Positions 25,779-34,543 of a stretch of DNA of 44,586 bases are shown piece by piece (position 1 is the first letter of the stretch; each line of letters begins with the position of its first letter). Origin of the DNA: Flavobacteriaceae bacterium (GTDB lineage: Bacteria; Bacteroidota; Bacteroidia; Flavobacteriales; Flavobacteriaceae); assembly GCA_022428005.1 (NCBI GenBank), contig JAKMDI010000018.1:1-44586 (forward strand). The letters are read 5' to 3'. The translations under genes were made by a program, and so were the position numbers. Below the pieces are notes generated by a model. It did no database searches. It was not told the origin of the DNA and was given only the letters and a program-made list of their open reading frames with translations.

Positions 25779-26360
25779 ATGAAACAGGTGGGTCTCCTTT
25801 TTGGTTCCTTCAATCCCATTCATCTTGGGCACCTTGCCATAGCTGATTTTTTTATTGGTAAAAATAACCTGAGTGAAATTTGGCTGGTAGTGAGCCCACA
25901 AAGTCCGTTTAAAACCACTGAAGGGCTAATAGAAAAACGCCACCGCTTGGCAATGGTTGAATTGGCCCTAAACAACAATCAGCAACTTAAAGCATGTGCC
26001 GAGGAATTTAAGCTCCCTACCCCCAACTATACCATCGATACTCTGAATCACTTAAAAGAAAAATATCCTCAAAATCAATTTAGCTTGATTTTGGGGCAAG
26101 ACAATATGGTCCATTTTGATCGCTGGAAATCCTATGAGCAAATTTTGGAGCAACATCAAATTCTTGTCTACCCAAGGTCCAACGCTAATCCACAATCATC
26201 CGAACTGCTGGTGCATCCCAACATAACATATTGTGCCGCATCACTGCTGGAAATTTCAGCAACCGATATCAGAACGATGCTCAAACAAGGCAAAGTGAAT
26301 TCCAAATGGCTACCCGCTGGTGTCGATACCTATCTAAATAAAATTATTAACCGTGAATAG
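25779..26360 (+). CDS. nadD: Nicotinate-nucleotide adenylyltransferase
   Basis: The 193-residue nucleotidyltransferase makes deamido-NAD from nicotinate mononucleotide. Motifs are FGSFNPIHLGHL (the HxGH loop), VSPQSPFK, LILGQDNMVHFDRW and ISATDIR near the end. It lies 3 bp after gmk in a conserved yicC-gmk-nadD order. The stop is 88 bp before the alginate lyase ATG, and the tandem operator lies in that gap. Confidence 0.95.
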   Translation: MKQVGLLFGSFNPIHLGHLAIADFFIGKNNLSEIWLVVSPQSPFKTTEGLIEKRHRLAMVELALNNNQQLKACAEEFKLPTPNYTIDTLNHLKEKYPQNQFSLILGQDNMVHFDRWKSYEQILEQHQILVYPRSNANPQSSELLVHPNITYCAASLLEISATDIRTMLKQGKVNSKWLPAGVDTYLNKIINRE

Positions 26361-26414
26361 TGTTCTTTTATTGTCCGTAAAAACCAAGTGTTTTTCAAAT
26401 TCAGAAAAAAGCGC

Positions 26415-26443
26415 TACATTGGTAAACCAATTTGGTAAACCAA
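26415..26443 (+). promoter_or_regulatory. Tandem GntR-type operators over the PL6 promoter
   Basis: TTGGTAAACCAA occurs at 26419-26430 and again, identically, at 26432-26443, so start to start is 13 bp. Each copy is a near-palindrome of the TGGTnnACCA class bound by FadR-type GntR proteins. TACATTGG at 26415-26422 resembles a -7 box (TAnnTTTG) and overlaps the first copy. Binding would block the promoter or start site of the PL6-PL17-kdgF operon, whose ATG is 6 bp further on. The regulator is presumably the GntR protein encoded at 31777. Confidence 0.65.
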
Positions 26444-26448
26444 TTTTT

Positions 26449-28743
26449 ATGTTAAAACAAATTTTCCTCCTTATTACAGCGATTGGTGCGCTGCTTCCTC
26501 CTGCAATCCTGGCCCAAGAAGTAATTAAGGTCAATACTATTCCAGCGTTTGAAGCGGCAGTAGAAGCCGCTCAACAAGGAACCACCATCGTTATGGCCAA
26601 TGGAGTTTGGAAAGATGCTGAGTTACTATTTGAAGGAAAAGGCACTGCCCAACAGCCGATAAAACTGATTGCGGAGCGCAGTGGACAAGTTTTTTTAGAA
26701 GGACAGTCCAATCTTAGAATAGCTGGGGAATACCTTCATGTGGAGGGGCTCGTTTTTAGGAATGGTTACACCCCGACAAGTGAAGTGATAGCTTTCCGAA
26801 AAGACAACCGTATGCTCGCCCATCACTCTCGATTGACGGCATGTGTAATCGATAACTATTCTAATCCTGAACGTCACGAACAGGACAGTTGGGTCGTACT
26901 TTATGGAAAAAATAATAGGGTAGATCACAACCACTTTGAGGGAAAAGGGAATCGCGGGGTTACTATGGTAGTTAGATTGAACTCAAAAAACAGCATAGAA
27001 AACGATCATGTTATCGAAAACAATTACTTCGGGCCAAGAAGACCTTTGGGATCCAATGGTGGGGAAACCATGCGCATCGGAACCAGCCACTACTCCATGG
27101 AAAACTCCAACACCATAGTGCGTAACAATTACTTTAACGACTGCAGTGGTGAAACGGAAATCATCTCCAGTAAATCGGGTCAAAATACTTTTACAAACAA
27201 TCTGTTTTATGAGTGCCAAGGCTCATTGACTTTGAGACACGGCGACGGAAACAAGGTAGAGGGAAATATATTTCTGGGCAATGGAATCCCTGAAACCGGT
27301 GGGGTGAGAGTGATTAATAGAAAACAAACCGTTCGAGATAATTACGGCTACGGACTAACGGGAGCTCGTTTTAGAGGGGCCTTAGTAGTAATGAATGGAA
27401 TCCCTAATTCCCCATTGAATCGATACGTTCAGGTTTCAGAAGCGAGCATAAAAAATAATGTTTTTGTCAATGCTGAGCATATAGAATTGGGCGCAGGAAG
27501 TGATGCTGAAAGATCGGCGCCTCCTATAAATAGCGTCTTTGAAAACAATACCATTTACAGTGAATCTGACCGTGATGTATTTACAATTCACGATGATATC
27601 AGTGGGATAAAGTTTGAAAAAAATACCTCCAACCAAGCTGTCAACCAGAAAGTAAAGAAAGGATTCAAAATAAAAAAAATAACTTTAACCCCTGACAATA
27701 ACGGCTTGCTCATGCCTACCCTAAAAGGCAAGCAAATTCGTCCCAATCTTTCTTCGGAGATCCCCACCCGAGAAAACACTGGAGTCCCTTGGTACCCTAA
27801 ATTAGCCAAAAGAGCCGCTTTTGGTAGTGGTAAAGTGCAGGCTGTTAAAGCAGGCGTCAATACCCTTTTTGATGCTATAAAAAATGCAAAGCCAGGGGAT
27901 GTTTTGGAATTATCTGATGCCCAGGACTATTACCTTACTAAGATGCCCATCATCAGATTTCCAATTACCATAAAAGCAGCCGCCGCCACAAAACCCAAAC
28001 TGTATTGGGAAAAAAAAGCAGCATTTGAAATTGTAAATGGAGGAGAACTCTCCTTAGATGGGATACTATTTAACGGTGAAAATGCGCCCGATGGACCTGG
28101 AAATTCAGTGATCAGAACCAGTAAATATTCCATGAATGAAAATTATCGTCTAAAAATTACCGAATGCCGTTTTGAAAATTTAGATGTCAACCATTCCTTC
28201 GATGTAATTCGCGTTTATAAAAATACTTTTGCTGATGAAATTCATATCTCCAAAAGCAGCTTTGATGGTATCTCTGGACACGTACTGGCTTTGGATAAAG
28301 AAACAGACGATATCGGTATATACAATGCTGAACGGGTAACCTTTACAGAAAATCACTTCAGTGATATTGAAGGGGCAGCACTGAGCCTCTACCGTGGAGG
28401 AAATGACGAAAGCACTTTTGGCCCGATCCTGAACATTGACCATTGTTCCTTTGTTAATGTAGGCAATGGAAAGCGGAATAAATCGAATTCTGTGATTGAC
28501 TTATATGGCGCTCAGAAAATTGACATAAAAAACTCCGTCTTCGAAAAAACTGCGAAAATCAGAGTGCATTTGATTGTGGGAGACCCTAAAGTCGCTATTT
28601 CCGATCTAAAATTAGAGCAGGAGGAGGATCTCAAAATCACAGGAGACCAAGACTACTATTTGGGAAAGATACATACCGATAGCAAGGATGATAAAACCAT
28701 AATAGGAAACGACGGAAAACCTCTGGGATACAAGCCGCTATGA
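26449..28743 (+). CDS. Alginate lyase, polysaccharide lyase family 6 (PL6)
   Basis: From the ATG at 26449 the protein has 764 residues, with a signal peptide (1-23, ending AILAQ). The N-terminal parallel beta-helix (about 24-400) holds the PL6 catalytic pair Lys242 (IISSKSGQ) and Arg263 (TLRHGD). They are 21 residues apart, as in the characterised AlyGC (Lys220/Arg241). A second beta-helix domain fills about 475-740, so this is the large two-domain form. It cleaves alginate or poly-MG/G by beta-elimination in the periplasm or outside. A longer frame from 26353 would read through the operator and is rejected. Confidence 0.93.
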   Translation: MLKQIFLLITAIGALLPPAILAQEVIKVNTIPAFEAAVEAAQQGTTIVMANGVWKDAELLFEGKGTAQQPIKLIAERSGQVFLEGQSNLRIAGEYLHVEGLVFRNGYTPTSEVIAFRKDNRMLAHHSRLTACVIDNYSNPERHEQDSWVVLYGKNNRVDHNHFEGKGNRGVTMVVRLNSKNSIENDHVIENNYFGPRRPLGSNGGETMRIGTSHYSMENSNTIVRNNYFNDCSGETEIISSKSGQNTFTNNLFYECQGSLTLRHGDGNKVEGNIFLGNGIPETGGVRVINRKQTVRDNYGYGLTGARFRGALVVMNGIPNSPLNRYVQVSEASIKNNVFVNAEHIELGAGSDAERSAPPINSVFENNTIYSESDRDVFTIHDDISGIKFEKNTSNQAVNQKVKKGFKIKKITLTPDNNGLLMPTLKGKQIRPNLSSEIPTRENTGVPWYPKLAKRAAFGSGKVQAVKAGVNTLFDAIKNAKPGDVLELSDAQDYYLTKMPIIRFPITIKAAAATKPKLYWEKKAAFEIVNGGELSLDGILFNGENAPDGPGNSVIRTSKYSMNENYRLKITECRFENLDVNHSFDVIRVYKNTFADEIHISKSSFDGISGHVLALDKETDDIGIYNAERVTFTENHFSDIEGAALSLYRGGNDESTFGPILNIDHCSFVNVGNGKRNKSNSVIDLYGAQKIDIKNSVFEKTAKIRVHLIVGDPKVAISDLKLEQEEDLKITGDQDYYLGKIHTDSKDDKTIIGNDGKPLGYKPL

Positions 28744-30998
28744 TGATGAGAGTTGAATATTCCTATTTTTACTGCCTATTTTTCTGGGCTACTTTTATGT
28801 CCACTGCCCAAGAGCACCCCAACCTTATCCTCACCCAAAAGGGGGTCAATGAAATTCGGTCACATTTGGGTAAAGTTCCTTTTTTTGATCGACACCTCTC
28901 TACAGTCAAAGCAGAAGTAGACGCCGAAATTGCCGCTGGAGTTGAGGTTCCATTCCCCAAAGATGTCTCTGGAGGCTACACCCACCAACAACACAAAAAG
29001 AACTTTTTTATACTTCAAAAAGCGGGAGCCCTTTATCAAATTTTGGAACAAGTCCACTATGCAGCCTATGTGAAGGAGGTCTTGATGGCCTATGCAAAAA
29101 TGTACAAAAACTTACCCCTTCACCCCGAAACCCGGTCCTATGCCAGGGGAAAGCTATTTTGGCAATGCCTCAATGATGCCAACTGGCTGGTCTATGTTAG
29201 TCAGGCCTATGATTGCATTTACGACTATCTTTCAAAAAAAGAACGGACCTATCTTGAAAAAGAATTATTCCGCCCATTCGCTGATTTTCTTTCTGTGGGA
29301 AATCCAAAGTTTTTTAATCGCATTAACAATCACAGTACCTGGGGAAATGCGGCGGTAGGCATGATGGGTTTGGTCATGAACGACGAGGAATTGATTCAAC
29401 GGGCGCTCTATGGTTTAAAAAACATCACTATTGACCCCAACTCCAAGGACAACGACGGAGGATTGATCAAAGAAAAAGGAGAAAAAGAAGGTTTTTTGGC
29501 AAACATTGACGCCCCTTTTTCACCAGATGGGTATTACACAGAAGCGCCCTACTATCAGCGCTATGCCATGTATCCTTTTTTACTTTTTTCTACAGGGCTT
29601 GAAAACGCGCGCCCTGAGCTAAAAGTTTTTGAGTACAAAAACGGTGTTTTGCTCAATGCTGTTAATTCTTTAATCAACCTCACGGACATAGACGGAGAAT
29701 TCTTCCCACTCAACGACGCCCAAAAAGGAATGTCCTATTATTCCCGAGAATTGGTTGCTGCCATAGACATTGCCTACCACTACGGCGATAAAAATCCACA
29801 ACTGTTATCGATTGCAGAGTATCAAGGAGCGGTAACCTTAGACGATGCTGGTTTTGAAGTGGCAAAAGCCATCGAAGAGGGTTTGGCAAAACCCTTTAAA
29901 AGAAAGTCTATTGAATTCACCGATGGCCCTCAAGGTGATGAAGGGGGTATTACCGTTTTACACAATGGAAAAGATCAGAAAGGACTCTGTTTGGTATCTA
30001 AATATACTGCCCAAGGGAACAGTCATGGGCACTATGACAAATTGAGTTTTATGCTGAACTTCAAAGGAGAAGAAGTGATACAAGACTATGGAGCAGCGCG
30101 TTTTGTAAACATCAGTCAAAAAAGTGGGGGGTCACAATCTGGCGTTTATTTGGATGAAAATTTCAGCTTTGCCAAGCTGACGATTGCACACAATACCCTT
30201 AGCGTAGATGAAGAAGTGCATTTTGGTAGAGACTATCGGGTGGCCAGCAAAAACCACGCAGAAAAATATTTTAGTAAACTGTCCAACGATGGGCAACAAA
30301 TCATCAGCGCCAAGGACCACAAAGCGTATCCCGGAGTAGGCATGCACCGCACACTCGTAATGCTACAGGACCATAGACTGTATCAGCCACTCATCATCGA
30401 TCTGTTTAGAGTCGAATCTTTGAGCTCTCATCAATACGATCTACCCTATCACTATTTTGGTCAACTGATGTCCACCAATTTCGACTTTCAAAAAGAAAAA
30501 AACTTAAGCCCCCTTGGAGGTGATAACGGCTACGAGCATCTCTGGAAACTGGCAGAAGGAAAAAGTAAGGGAGGTACTGACCAGTTTACGTGGCTCTACA
30601 ATGATAATTTTATAACCCTCTCCATGGCCAACAAAGAAAATGATGCCATTATTTTTACCCAGATGGGAGCATCGGATCCTAATTTTAATTTGAGAAGTGA
30701 TCCATCTGTGATCATCAGAAGAAAAAATACAGGTACTACTCTTTTTGCCAATGTCATTGAAATTCACGGAACCTACAGCACCGTCACTGAAGCACCTATA
30801 CAATCAAAATCAATGATTAAGGAAGTAAGTATAATACAAGACAGCGCTGCATATACCGCCATCAGAATCGACTTTATTAAAGGTGATCCTGTTCATGTGA
30901 TATTGGCCAATAAGGATAATAATAAAAAAACAAATCATATATTAAACATCGAAAACACTCCTTTTAAATGGAAAGGACCATATTTTATAAATAATTAA
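28740..30998 (+). CDS. Oligoalginate lyase, polysaccharide lyase family 17 (PL17)
   Basis: The 752-residue protein has a signal peptide (about 1-23, ending MSTAQ). The N-terminal alpha/alpha toroid follows (about 30-390), with the conserved INNHSTWGN (Asn197, His198) and SPDGYYTEAPYYQRYA. The C-terminal heparinase II/III-like beta-sandwich has GNSHGHYDKLSF and TIAHNTLSVDE. PL17 enzymes release 4,5-unsaturated uronate monomers exolytically, finishing what PL6 begins. The start overlaps the PL6 stop as ATGA; two more Met codons follow at once and could serve instead. No lipobox is seen, so it is probably periplasmic. Confidence 0.94.
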   Translation: MMMRVEYSYFYCLFFWATFMSTAQEHPNLILTQKGVNEIRSHLGKVPFFDRHLSTVKAEVDAEIAAGVEVPFPKDVSGGYTHQQHKKNFFILQKAGALYQILEQVHYAAYVKEVLMAYAKMYKNLPLHPETRSYARGKLFWQCLNDANWLVYVSQAYDCIYDYLSKKERTYLEKELFRPFADFLSVGNPKFFNRINNHSTWGNAAVGMMGLVMNDEELIQRALYGLKNITIDPNSKDNDGGLIKEKGEKEGFLANIDAPFSPDGYYTEAPYYQRYAMYPFLLFSTGLENARPELKVFEYKNGVLLNAVNSLINLTDIDGEFFPLNDAQKGMSYYSRELVAAIDIAYHYGDKNPQLLSIAEYQGAVTLDDAGFEVAKAIEEGLAKPFKRKSIEFTDGPQGDEGGITVLHNGKDQKGLCLVSKYTAQGNSHGHYDKLSFMLNFKGEEVIQDYGAARFVNISQKSGGSQSGVYLDENFSFAKLTIAHNTLSVDEEVHFGRDYRVASKNHAEKYFSKLSNDGQQIISAKDHKAYPGVGMHRTLVMLQDHRLYQPLIIDLFRVESLSSHQYDLPYHYFGQLMSTNFDFQKEKNLSPLGGDNGYEHLWKLAEGKSKGGTDQFTWLYNDNFITLSMANKENDAIIFTQMGASDPNFNLRSDPSVIIRRKNTGTTLFANVIEIHGTYSTVTEAPIQSKSMIKEVSIIQDSAAYTAIRIDFIKGDPVHVILANKDNNKKTNHILNIENTPFKWKGPYFINN

Positions 30999-31009
30999 AT
31001 CACTACACT

Positions 31010-31357
31010 ATGAAAACATTTGGATCAAGTAAATCTTTTTTTGAGGGAAAGGCCATGGAATGGGAATCTGTAGATACAGGAGTCAAAAGAAAAATCATGG
31101 GCTATGACGATAAAATCATGCTGGTTCGTGTTCACTTTGACAAAGGAGGGATTGGAAGTGTCCACGAACATTACCATTCTCAAGTCAGCTATGTAGCCTC
31201 TGGAGCTTTTGAGGTTACCATTGGTGGAGTGACGCAAAGGTTAGAAGAAGGTGACTCCTTCTATGTTCCGCCCAATACCTTACACGGTGCGGTATGTCTT
31301 GAAGCTGGGGAATTAATTGATGTCTTTAGCCCCATTCGCGAAGATTTTATGGAATAA
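31010..31357 (+). CDS. kdgF: KdgF-like cupin, unsaturated uronate linearising enzyme
   Basis: The 115-residue single-domain cupin has the metal residues of KdgF: His52-x-His54 with Gln58 (VHEHYHSQVSY) and His92 (PPNTLHG). The family tail is LIDVFSPIREDF. KdgF opens the 4,5-unsaturated uronate ring so that DEH forms quickly. It follows PL17 by 11 bp and closes the lyase operon. No signal is present, so the reaction should be cytoplasmic, after uptake. Confidence 0.93.
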   Translation: MKTFGSSKSFFEGKAMEWESVDTGVKRKIMGYDDKIMLVRVHFDKGGIGSVHEHYHSQVSYVASGAFEVTIGGVTQRLEEGDSFYVPPNTLHGAVCLEAGELIDVFSPIREDFME

Positions 31358-31403
31358 ATTTTTAAAAAAATGAAATATTATCCCCCAGATCATTTTTTTT
31401 TGA

Positions 31404-31446
31404 TATTTTTGGTTAACCAATCTGGTAAACCAGCTTGGTTAGAGAA
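31404..31446 (+). promoter_or_regulatory. Three phased GntR-type operators with an overlapping -7 box
   Basis: TTGGTTAACCAA (31409-31420) is a perfect 12-bp palindrome. CTGGTAAACCAG (31422-31433) is the second copy. TTGGTTAGAGAA (31435-31446) is a third with one good half. All three start exactly 13 bp apart, the same spacing as at PL6. TATTTTTG at 31404-31411 is a perfect TAnnTTTG -7 box that overlaps the first site, repeating the PL6 layout. A rightward transcript would head for the GntR-MFS-SDR genes, which suggests autoregulation. Confidence 0.65.
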
Positions 31447-31477
31447 ATAAAAAAAAGGATAGTGTTAGCTATCCTTT
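31445..31477 (-). terminator. Intrinsic terminator-like hairpin on the minus strand
   Basis: AAAGGATAG (31454-31462) pairs perfectly with CTATCCTTT (31469-31477) around a 6-nt loop. On the minus strand the stem is followed by a long T run (31456 down to 31449), the form of an intrinsic terminator. On the plus strand no T run follows. No leftward gene upstream of it is recognised. Confidence 0.5.
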
Positions 31478-31524
31478 AGTTACTTCATTTCAAGGCGAAG
31501 TAAAAACGACCCCTGTGAAGGGTC
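31454..31524. ncRNA. Cluster of three stem-loops, possible small RNA or leader element
   Basis: Three separate perfect stems occur within 71 bp. They are AAAGGATAG/CTATCCTTT (31454-31477), TACTTC/GAAGTA (31481-31502) and GACCC/GGGTC (31508-31524). Read leftward they would form two hairpins followed by a terminator hairpin with a U tract, which suits a small RNA. Read rightward they would sit in the leader of the GntR transcript. I do not recognise an RNA family, and transcription in either direction is unproven. Confidence 0.3.
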
Positions 31525-31776
31525 TCGATTGCCCTTAATATATTTTAAATACAAAAAATAATACCAGTAGATTAATTTTAATAACAGGAGAGTTTAACAG
31601 TGCGTTAGTAAATAAAATATTGCACAGATAAATCAATTTAAATACATTGATAAACTATTTTATAAAAACTGTTATGGTGATAATGGATTACGAATTTTTG
31701 TGGTTCGTTGAACATAAATTCAACTTCAATTATGCCCCTATAATTTAGACAGCACAGCGAATTAAAACTATTTTAA

Positions 31777-32484
31777 ATGATTATCAATAATGAGGTTCAG
31801 GAAAGTCAAAAGGAAATAATCAATCGCTTAAGAGATTTAATCAATCAAAAAAATCTTGAGCCTGGAGACAAATTACCTTCTGAACGGTCCCTTGCTGAAA
31901 AATTTAATGTTAGCAGAAACAACCTCAGAATAGCGCTTCAAACATTGGAATATTATGGCTTGGTCAAATCAATTCCGCAAAGCGGGACCTTTATTGCAGA
32001 GATTGGTGTCATAGCACTCAATGGAATGATAGAAGACATTCTCAGGCTGAGCACCCCCAGTTTTAAGGCCTTAGTTGAGACCAGGATAAATTTGGAATTA
32101 GAAGGGGTCAAATGGGCTGCATTTAGAAGATCTGATGCAGATATCAATAATATGGAAAATGCTTTGGCCAACTATTCGGATAAAGTCATAAGAGGGGAAG
32201 AAGCTGTTCAAGAAGATTTACTATTTCACCTGGCCATAGCCACAGCAAGTGGAAACGCCATGCTCAATTCATTCATGTTGAAAATAACGCCTGAAATCAT
32301 CAATAACTTTGAAAAATATCATGTATGTGACAAGGACTCTGCCTTTCGAGGCATTCAAGAACACAAAAATATTCTCGATGCCATCAAAGAAAAAAATCCT
32401 GAAGGTGCAGAAAAAGCCATGAAAGAACATTTTAGCGCGCTCTATCAATACTGTTACAACACTCAAAACGGGATTCAATCCTAA
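31777..32484 (+). CDS. FadR-subfamily GntR transcriptional regulator
   Basis: The 235-residue protein has an N-terminal winged helix (about 10-75, with PGDKLPSERSLAEKFNVSRNNLRIAL) and a C-terminal FCD ligand domain. The FCD metal set is complete: Asp147 and His151 (EDLLFHLAI), His196 and His218. Arg103 (ETR) is the usual ligand contact. Such proteins bind TGGTnnACCA-type palindromes and let go when a sugar acid binds. The matching palindromes in front of PL6 and before this gene make it the likely repressor of the alginate genes. The inducer is probably DEH or KDG (inference). Confidence 0.92.
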   Translation: MIINNEVQESQKEIINRLRDLINQKNLEPGDKLPSERSLAEKFNVSRNNLRIALQTLEYYGLVKSIPQSGTFIAEIGVIALNGMIEDILRLSTPSFKALVETRINLELEGVKWAAFRRSDADINNMENALANYSDKVIRGEEAVQEDLLFHLAIATASGNAMLNSFMLKITPEIINNFEKYHVCDKDSAFRGIQEHKNILDAIKEKNPEGAEKAMKEHFSALYQYCYNTQNGIQS

Positions 32485-32506
32485 TTGTTAAATTAATTAA
32501 ATAGAA

Positions 32507-33766
32507 ATGAAACTAAAGGGTTTACGCTGGTGGATTATAGGACTGGTATGTCTTGCAACCGTCATTAACTACATTGACCGGGCAGCCCTTGGAATCATGT
32601 GGCCAGCCATGAAAGACGATCTTGGCCTGACCGAAGCGGACTATGCCTGGATCATTAATATCTTCACCATTACCTATGCTGCTGGAAAATTTATTTCAGG
32701 TAAAGTATTCGACAAGGTAGGCACTAAAATAGGATTTGTACTTTCCATTTTCTTTTGGTCACTCGCCTCCCTGCTTCACTTCTTTGCCAGAGGTGCAGCT
32801 TCCCTGGGAATATTCAGAGGGCTATTGGGGGTTGCCGAGGCTGGTAATTGGCCCGGAGCGGTAAAAAACAATGCCGAATGGTTTCCCGTTAAAGAACGTG
32901 CCCTGGCGCAAGGAATTTTTAATGCAGGAGCTGGAATCGGTTCAATTATTGCCGCACCTACAATTGCCGAGCTCTTTGGTGCATACGGCTGGCGGTTAAC
33001 TTTTATCATCATCGGTATTGTCGGATTTTTATGGATAATCCCCTGGTGGATCGTCAATAAAAAACCTCCACAAGAACATCCTTGGATTACAGAGGAGGAA
33101 AAAACACACATTATCAGTGGGATGCAAGCAGATCTTCAATCCGATCCTAAATCAAAGGGAATGAGTGTATGGGAAATATTGTCCAAGAAAGAGTCTTGGG
33201 GTGTCATCGCTGCACGATTTTTTATTGAACCCATTTGGTGGCTTTTTGTTTTTTGGATGCCCATTTACCTGTACAAAGAATATAATTTTAATGTAAAAGA
33301 GATCGGTTATTATGCATGGTTCCCCTATGTTGGCGCCATGATAGGCAGCCTCTCTGGTGGGTGGTATGTTAAGGAATTACTTCGTAAAAACAGTTTGGAT
33401 TACAGCCGTAAAAAAACCATAACCATCGCTGCAATAATCATTGTGTGTGCCATCATTGGCGCCATATTATTGGCAGATACCCCTCTAAAATTTGTCGGAT
33501 TTGTTTTTGTGGTACTTTTTGGATTTCAATTCGCCATCAGCAACATACAAACCATACCCAGTGACTTACTGAGTGGAAAGTCCGTTGGAACATTGGCGGG
33601 ATTGGGTGGCAGCATTGGCGCCGTTTCCGTCATCATTATGAATTGGCTGATCCCCATCATCACAGTAGAATCTTACACCCCTGCCTTTATCATATTGGCT
33701 GTTTTGGCCCCCCTATCTGTCTTGTCAATCTACTTTCTGATTAAAGAAATAAAACCTATAGAATAA
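32507..33766 (+). CDS. MFS transporter, hexuronate (ACS family) type
   Basis: The 419-residue inner-membrane protein has about twelve helices in two halves with a cytoplasmic loop near 185-225. Family stretches include CLATVINYIDRAALG, ITYAAGKFISGKVFDKVG and GVAEAGNWPGAVKNNAEWF, as in ExuT-like sugar-acid importers. It lies 22 bp after the GntR gene and 18 bp before the SDR gene. Within an alginate locus it most likely brings unsaturated uronate or DEH from the periplasm into the cytoplasm. Confidence 0.92.
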   Translation: MKLKGLRWWIIGLVCLATVINYIDRAALGIMWPAMKDDLGLTEADYAWIINIFTITYAAGKFISGKVFDKVGTKIGFVLSIFFWSLASLLHFFARGAASLGIFRGLLGVAEAGNWPGAVKNNAEWFPVKERALAQGIFNAGAGIGSIIAAPTIAELFGAYGWRLTFIIIGIVGFLWIIPWWIVNKKPPQEHPWITEEEKTHIISGMQADLQSDPKSKGMSVWEILSKKESWGVIAARFFIEPIWWLFVFWMPIYLYKEYNFNVKEIGYYAWFPYVGAMIGSLSGGWYVKELLRKNSLDYSRKKTITIAAIIIVCAIIGAILLADTPLKFVGFVFVVLFGFQFAISNIQTIPSDLLSGKSVGTLAGLGGSIGAVSVIIMNWLIPIITVESYTPAFIILAVLAPLSVLSIYFLIKEIKPIE

Positions 33767-33784
33767 CTAACAATAAAGTAAAAA

Positions 33785-34540
33785 ATGGAAAATTTAAATG
33801 GAAAAGTGGCTGTCGTCACAGGTGGAGCTCGAGATATAGGAAAAGCTATATCCATTAGCCTTGCCAAAGCTGGAGCAAAAGTAATCGTCAATTACTTTGA
33901 AAGTGAATCTCAAGGTGACGAGACTGTTGCTGCAATAGAAAAATTAGGAGGCACGGCAGTTGCAGTATATGCTGATGTCACAAAACAAGCCGACATTGAT
34001 GCCATGGTAAAAACCACCCTTGATCACTTCGGCCCAAAAATAGACATATTGGTGAATGTCGCTGGAGGACTTTTTGCCCGTAAATCCATTGAAGAAATGG
34101 ATGAAGATTTTTATAATCTCGTTATGGATGTCAATCTAAAATCTGTTTTTTTAGTAACAAAAGCCATAAAACCCCATATGGAAAAAGGAGGGGCGATCAT
34201 CAATTTTGCCTCCCAAGCAGGACGTGATGGTGGGGGCCCAGGAGCTGCCATTTATGCTACCTCTAAAGGAGCCGTAATCACCTATACCCGAGCACTGGCC
34301 AAAGAATTTGGACCACAAGGTATTCGTGTAAACGCGCTTTGCCCAGGAATGATTGCAACCAAATTTCACGATGACTTTACCAAAGACGAAGTAAGGGAAA
34401 AAGTAGCGGGGTCTACCCCACTCCGAAGGGAGGGAGAAGCCGAGGAGGTTGCAGATTTAGTCGTCTATCTGGCTTCAGAGCAATCTTCTTTCATCACAGG
34501 TAATAACATAGATATCAATGGAGGTCTGGCATTTAGCTAA
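33785..34540 (+). CDS. SDR family oxidoreductase, likely DEH reductase
   Basis: The 251-residue classical SDR has the cofactor loop GGARDIG (13-19), NVAG in place of the usual NNAG (91-94), and catalytic Ser143, Tyr157 and Lys161 (YATSK). The end TGNNIDINGGLAFS is typical. In alginate loci an SDR of this kind reduces DEH to 2-keto-3-deoxygluconate; that assignment rests on position and similarity. Its stop is only 3 bp from the convergent glycosyltransferase stop. The KDG kinase and aldolase that would follow in the pathway are not in the window. Confidence 0.9.
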   Translation: MENLNGKVAVVTGGARDIGKAISISLAKAGAKVIVNYFESESQGDETVAAIEKLGGTAVAVYADVTKQADIDAMVKTTLDHFGPKIDILVNVAGGLFARKSIEEMDEDFYNLVMDVNLKSVFLVTKAIKPHMEKGGAIINFASQAGRDGGGPGAAIYATSKGAVITYTRALAKEFGPQGIRVNALCPGMIATKFHDDFTKDEVREKVAGSTPLRREGEAEEVADLVVYLASEQSSFITGNNIDINGGLAFS

Positions 34541-34543
34541 ACT

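Larger units (their letters stand above)
31358..31776. other. 419-bp non-coding region between kdgF and the GntR gene
   Basis: The left part holds the second operator array (31404-31446) and three close hairpins (31454-31524). The rest (about 31525-31776) is AT-rich, has no convincing reading frame, and contains a short dyad GTTGAA/TTCAAC (31707-31724). If the GntR operon is driven from the operator-linked promoter, its leader would be about 350 nt. A second promoter closer to 31777 is possible but I could not identify it. Confidence 0.6.

Noticed and set aside
26353-26448. 96-bp in-frame 5' extension of the PL6 gene
   Set aside because: It would place 32 non-signal residues before a clear signal peptide and overlap nadD by 8 bp. 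The extension simply reads through the operator DNA.
31370-31450. 26-codon ORF whose peptide (LVNQSGKPAW) resembles the PL6 upstream read-through (LVNQFGKPIF)
   Set aside because: The likeness comes from the shared 13-bp-spaced operators, not from a conserved peptide.
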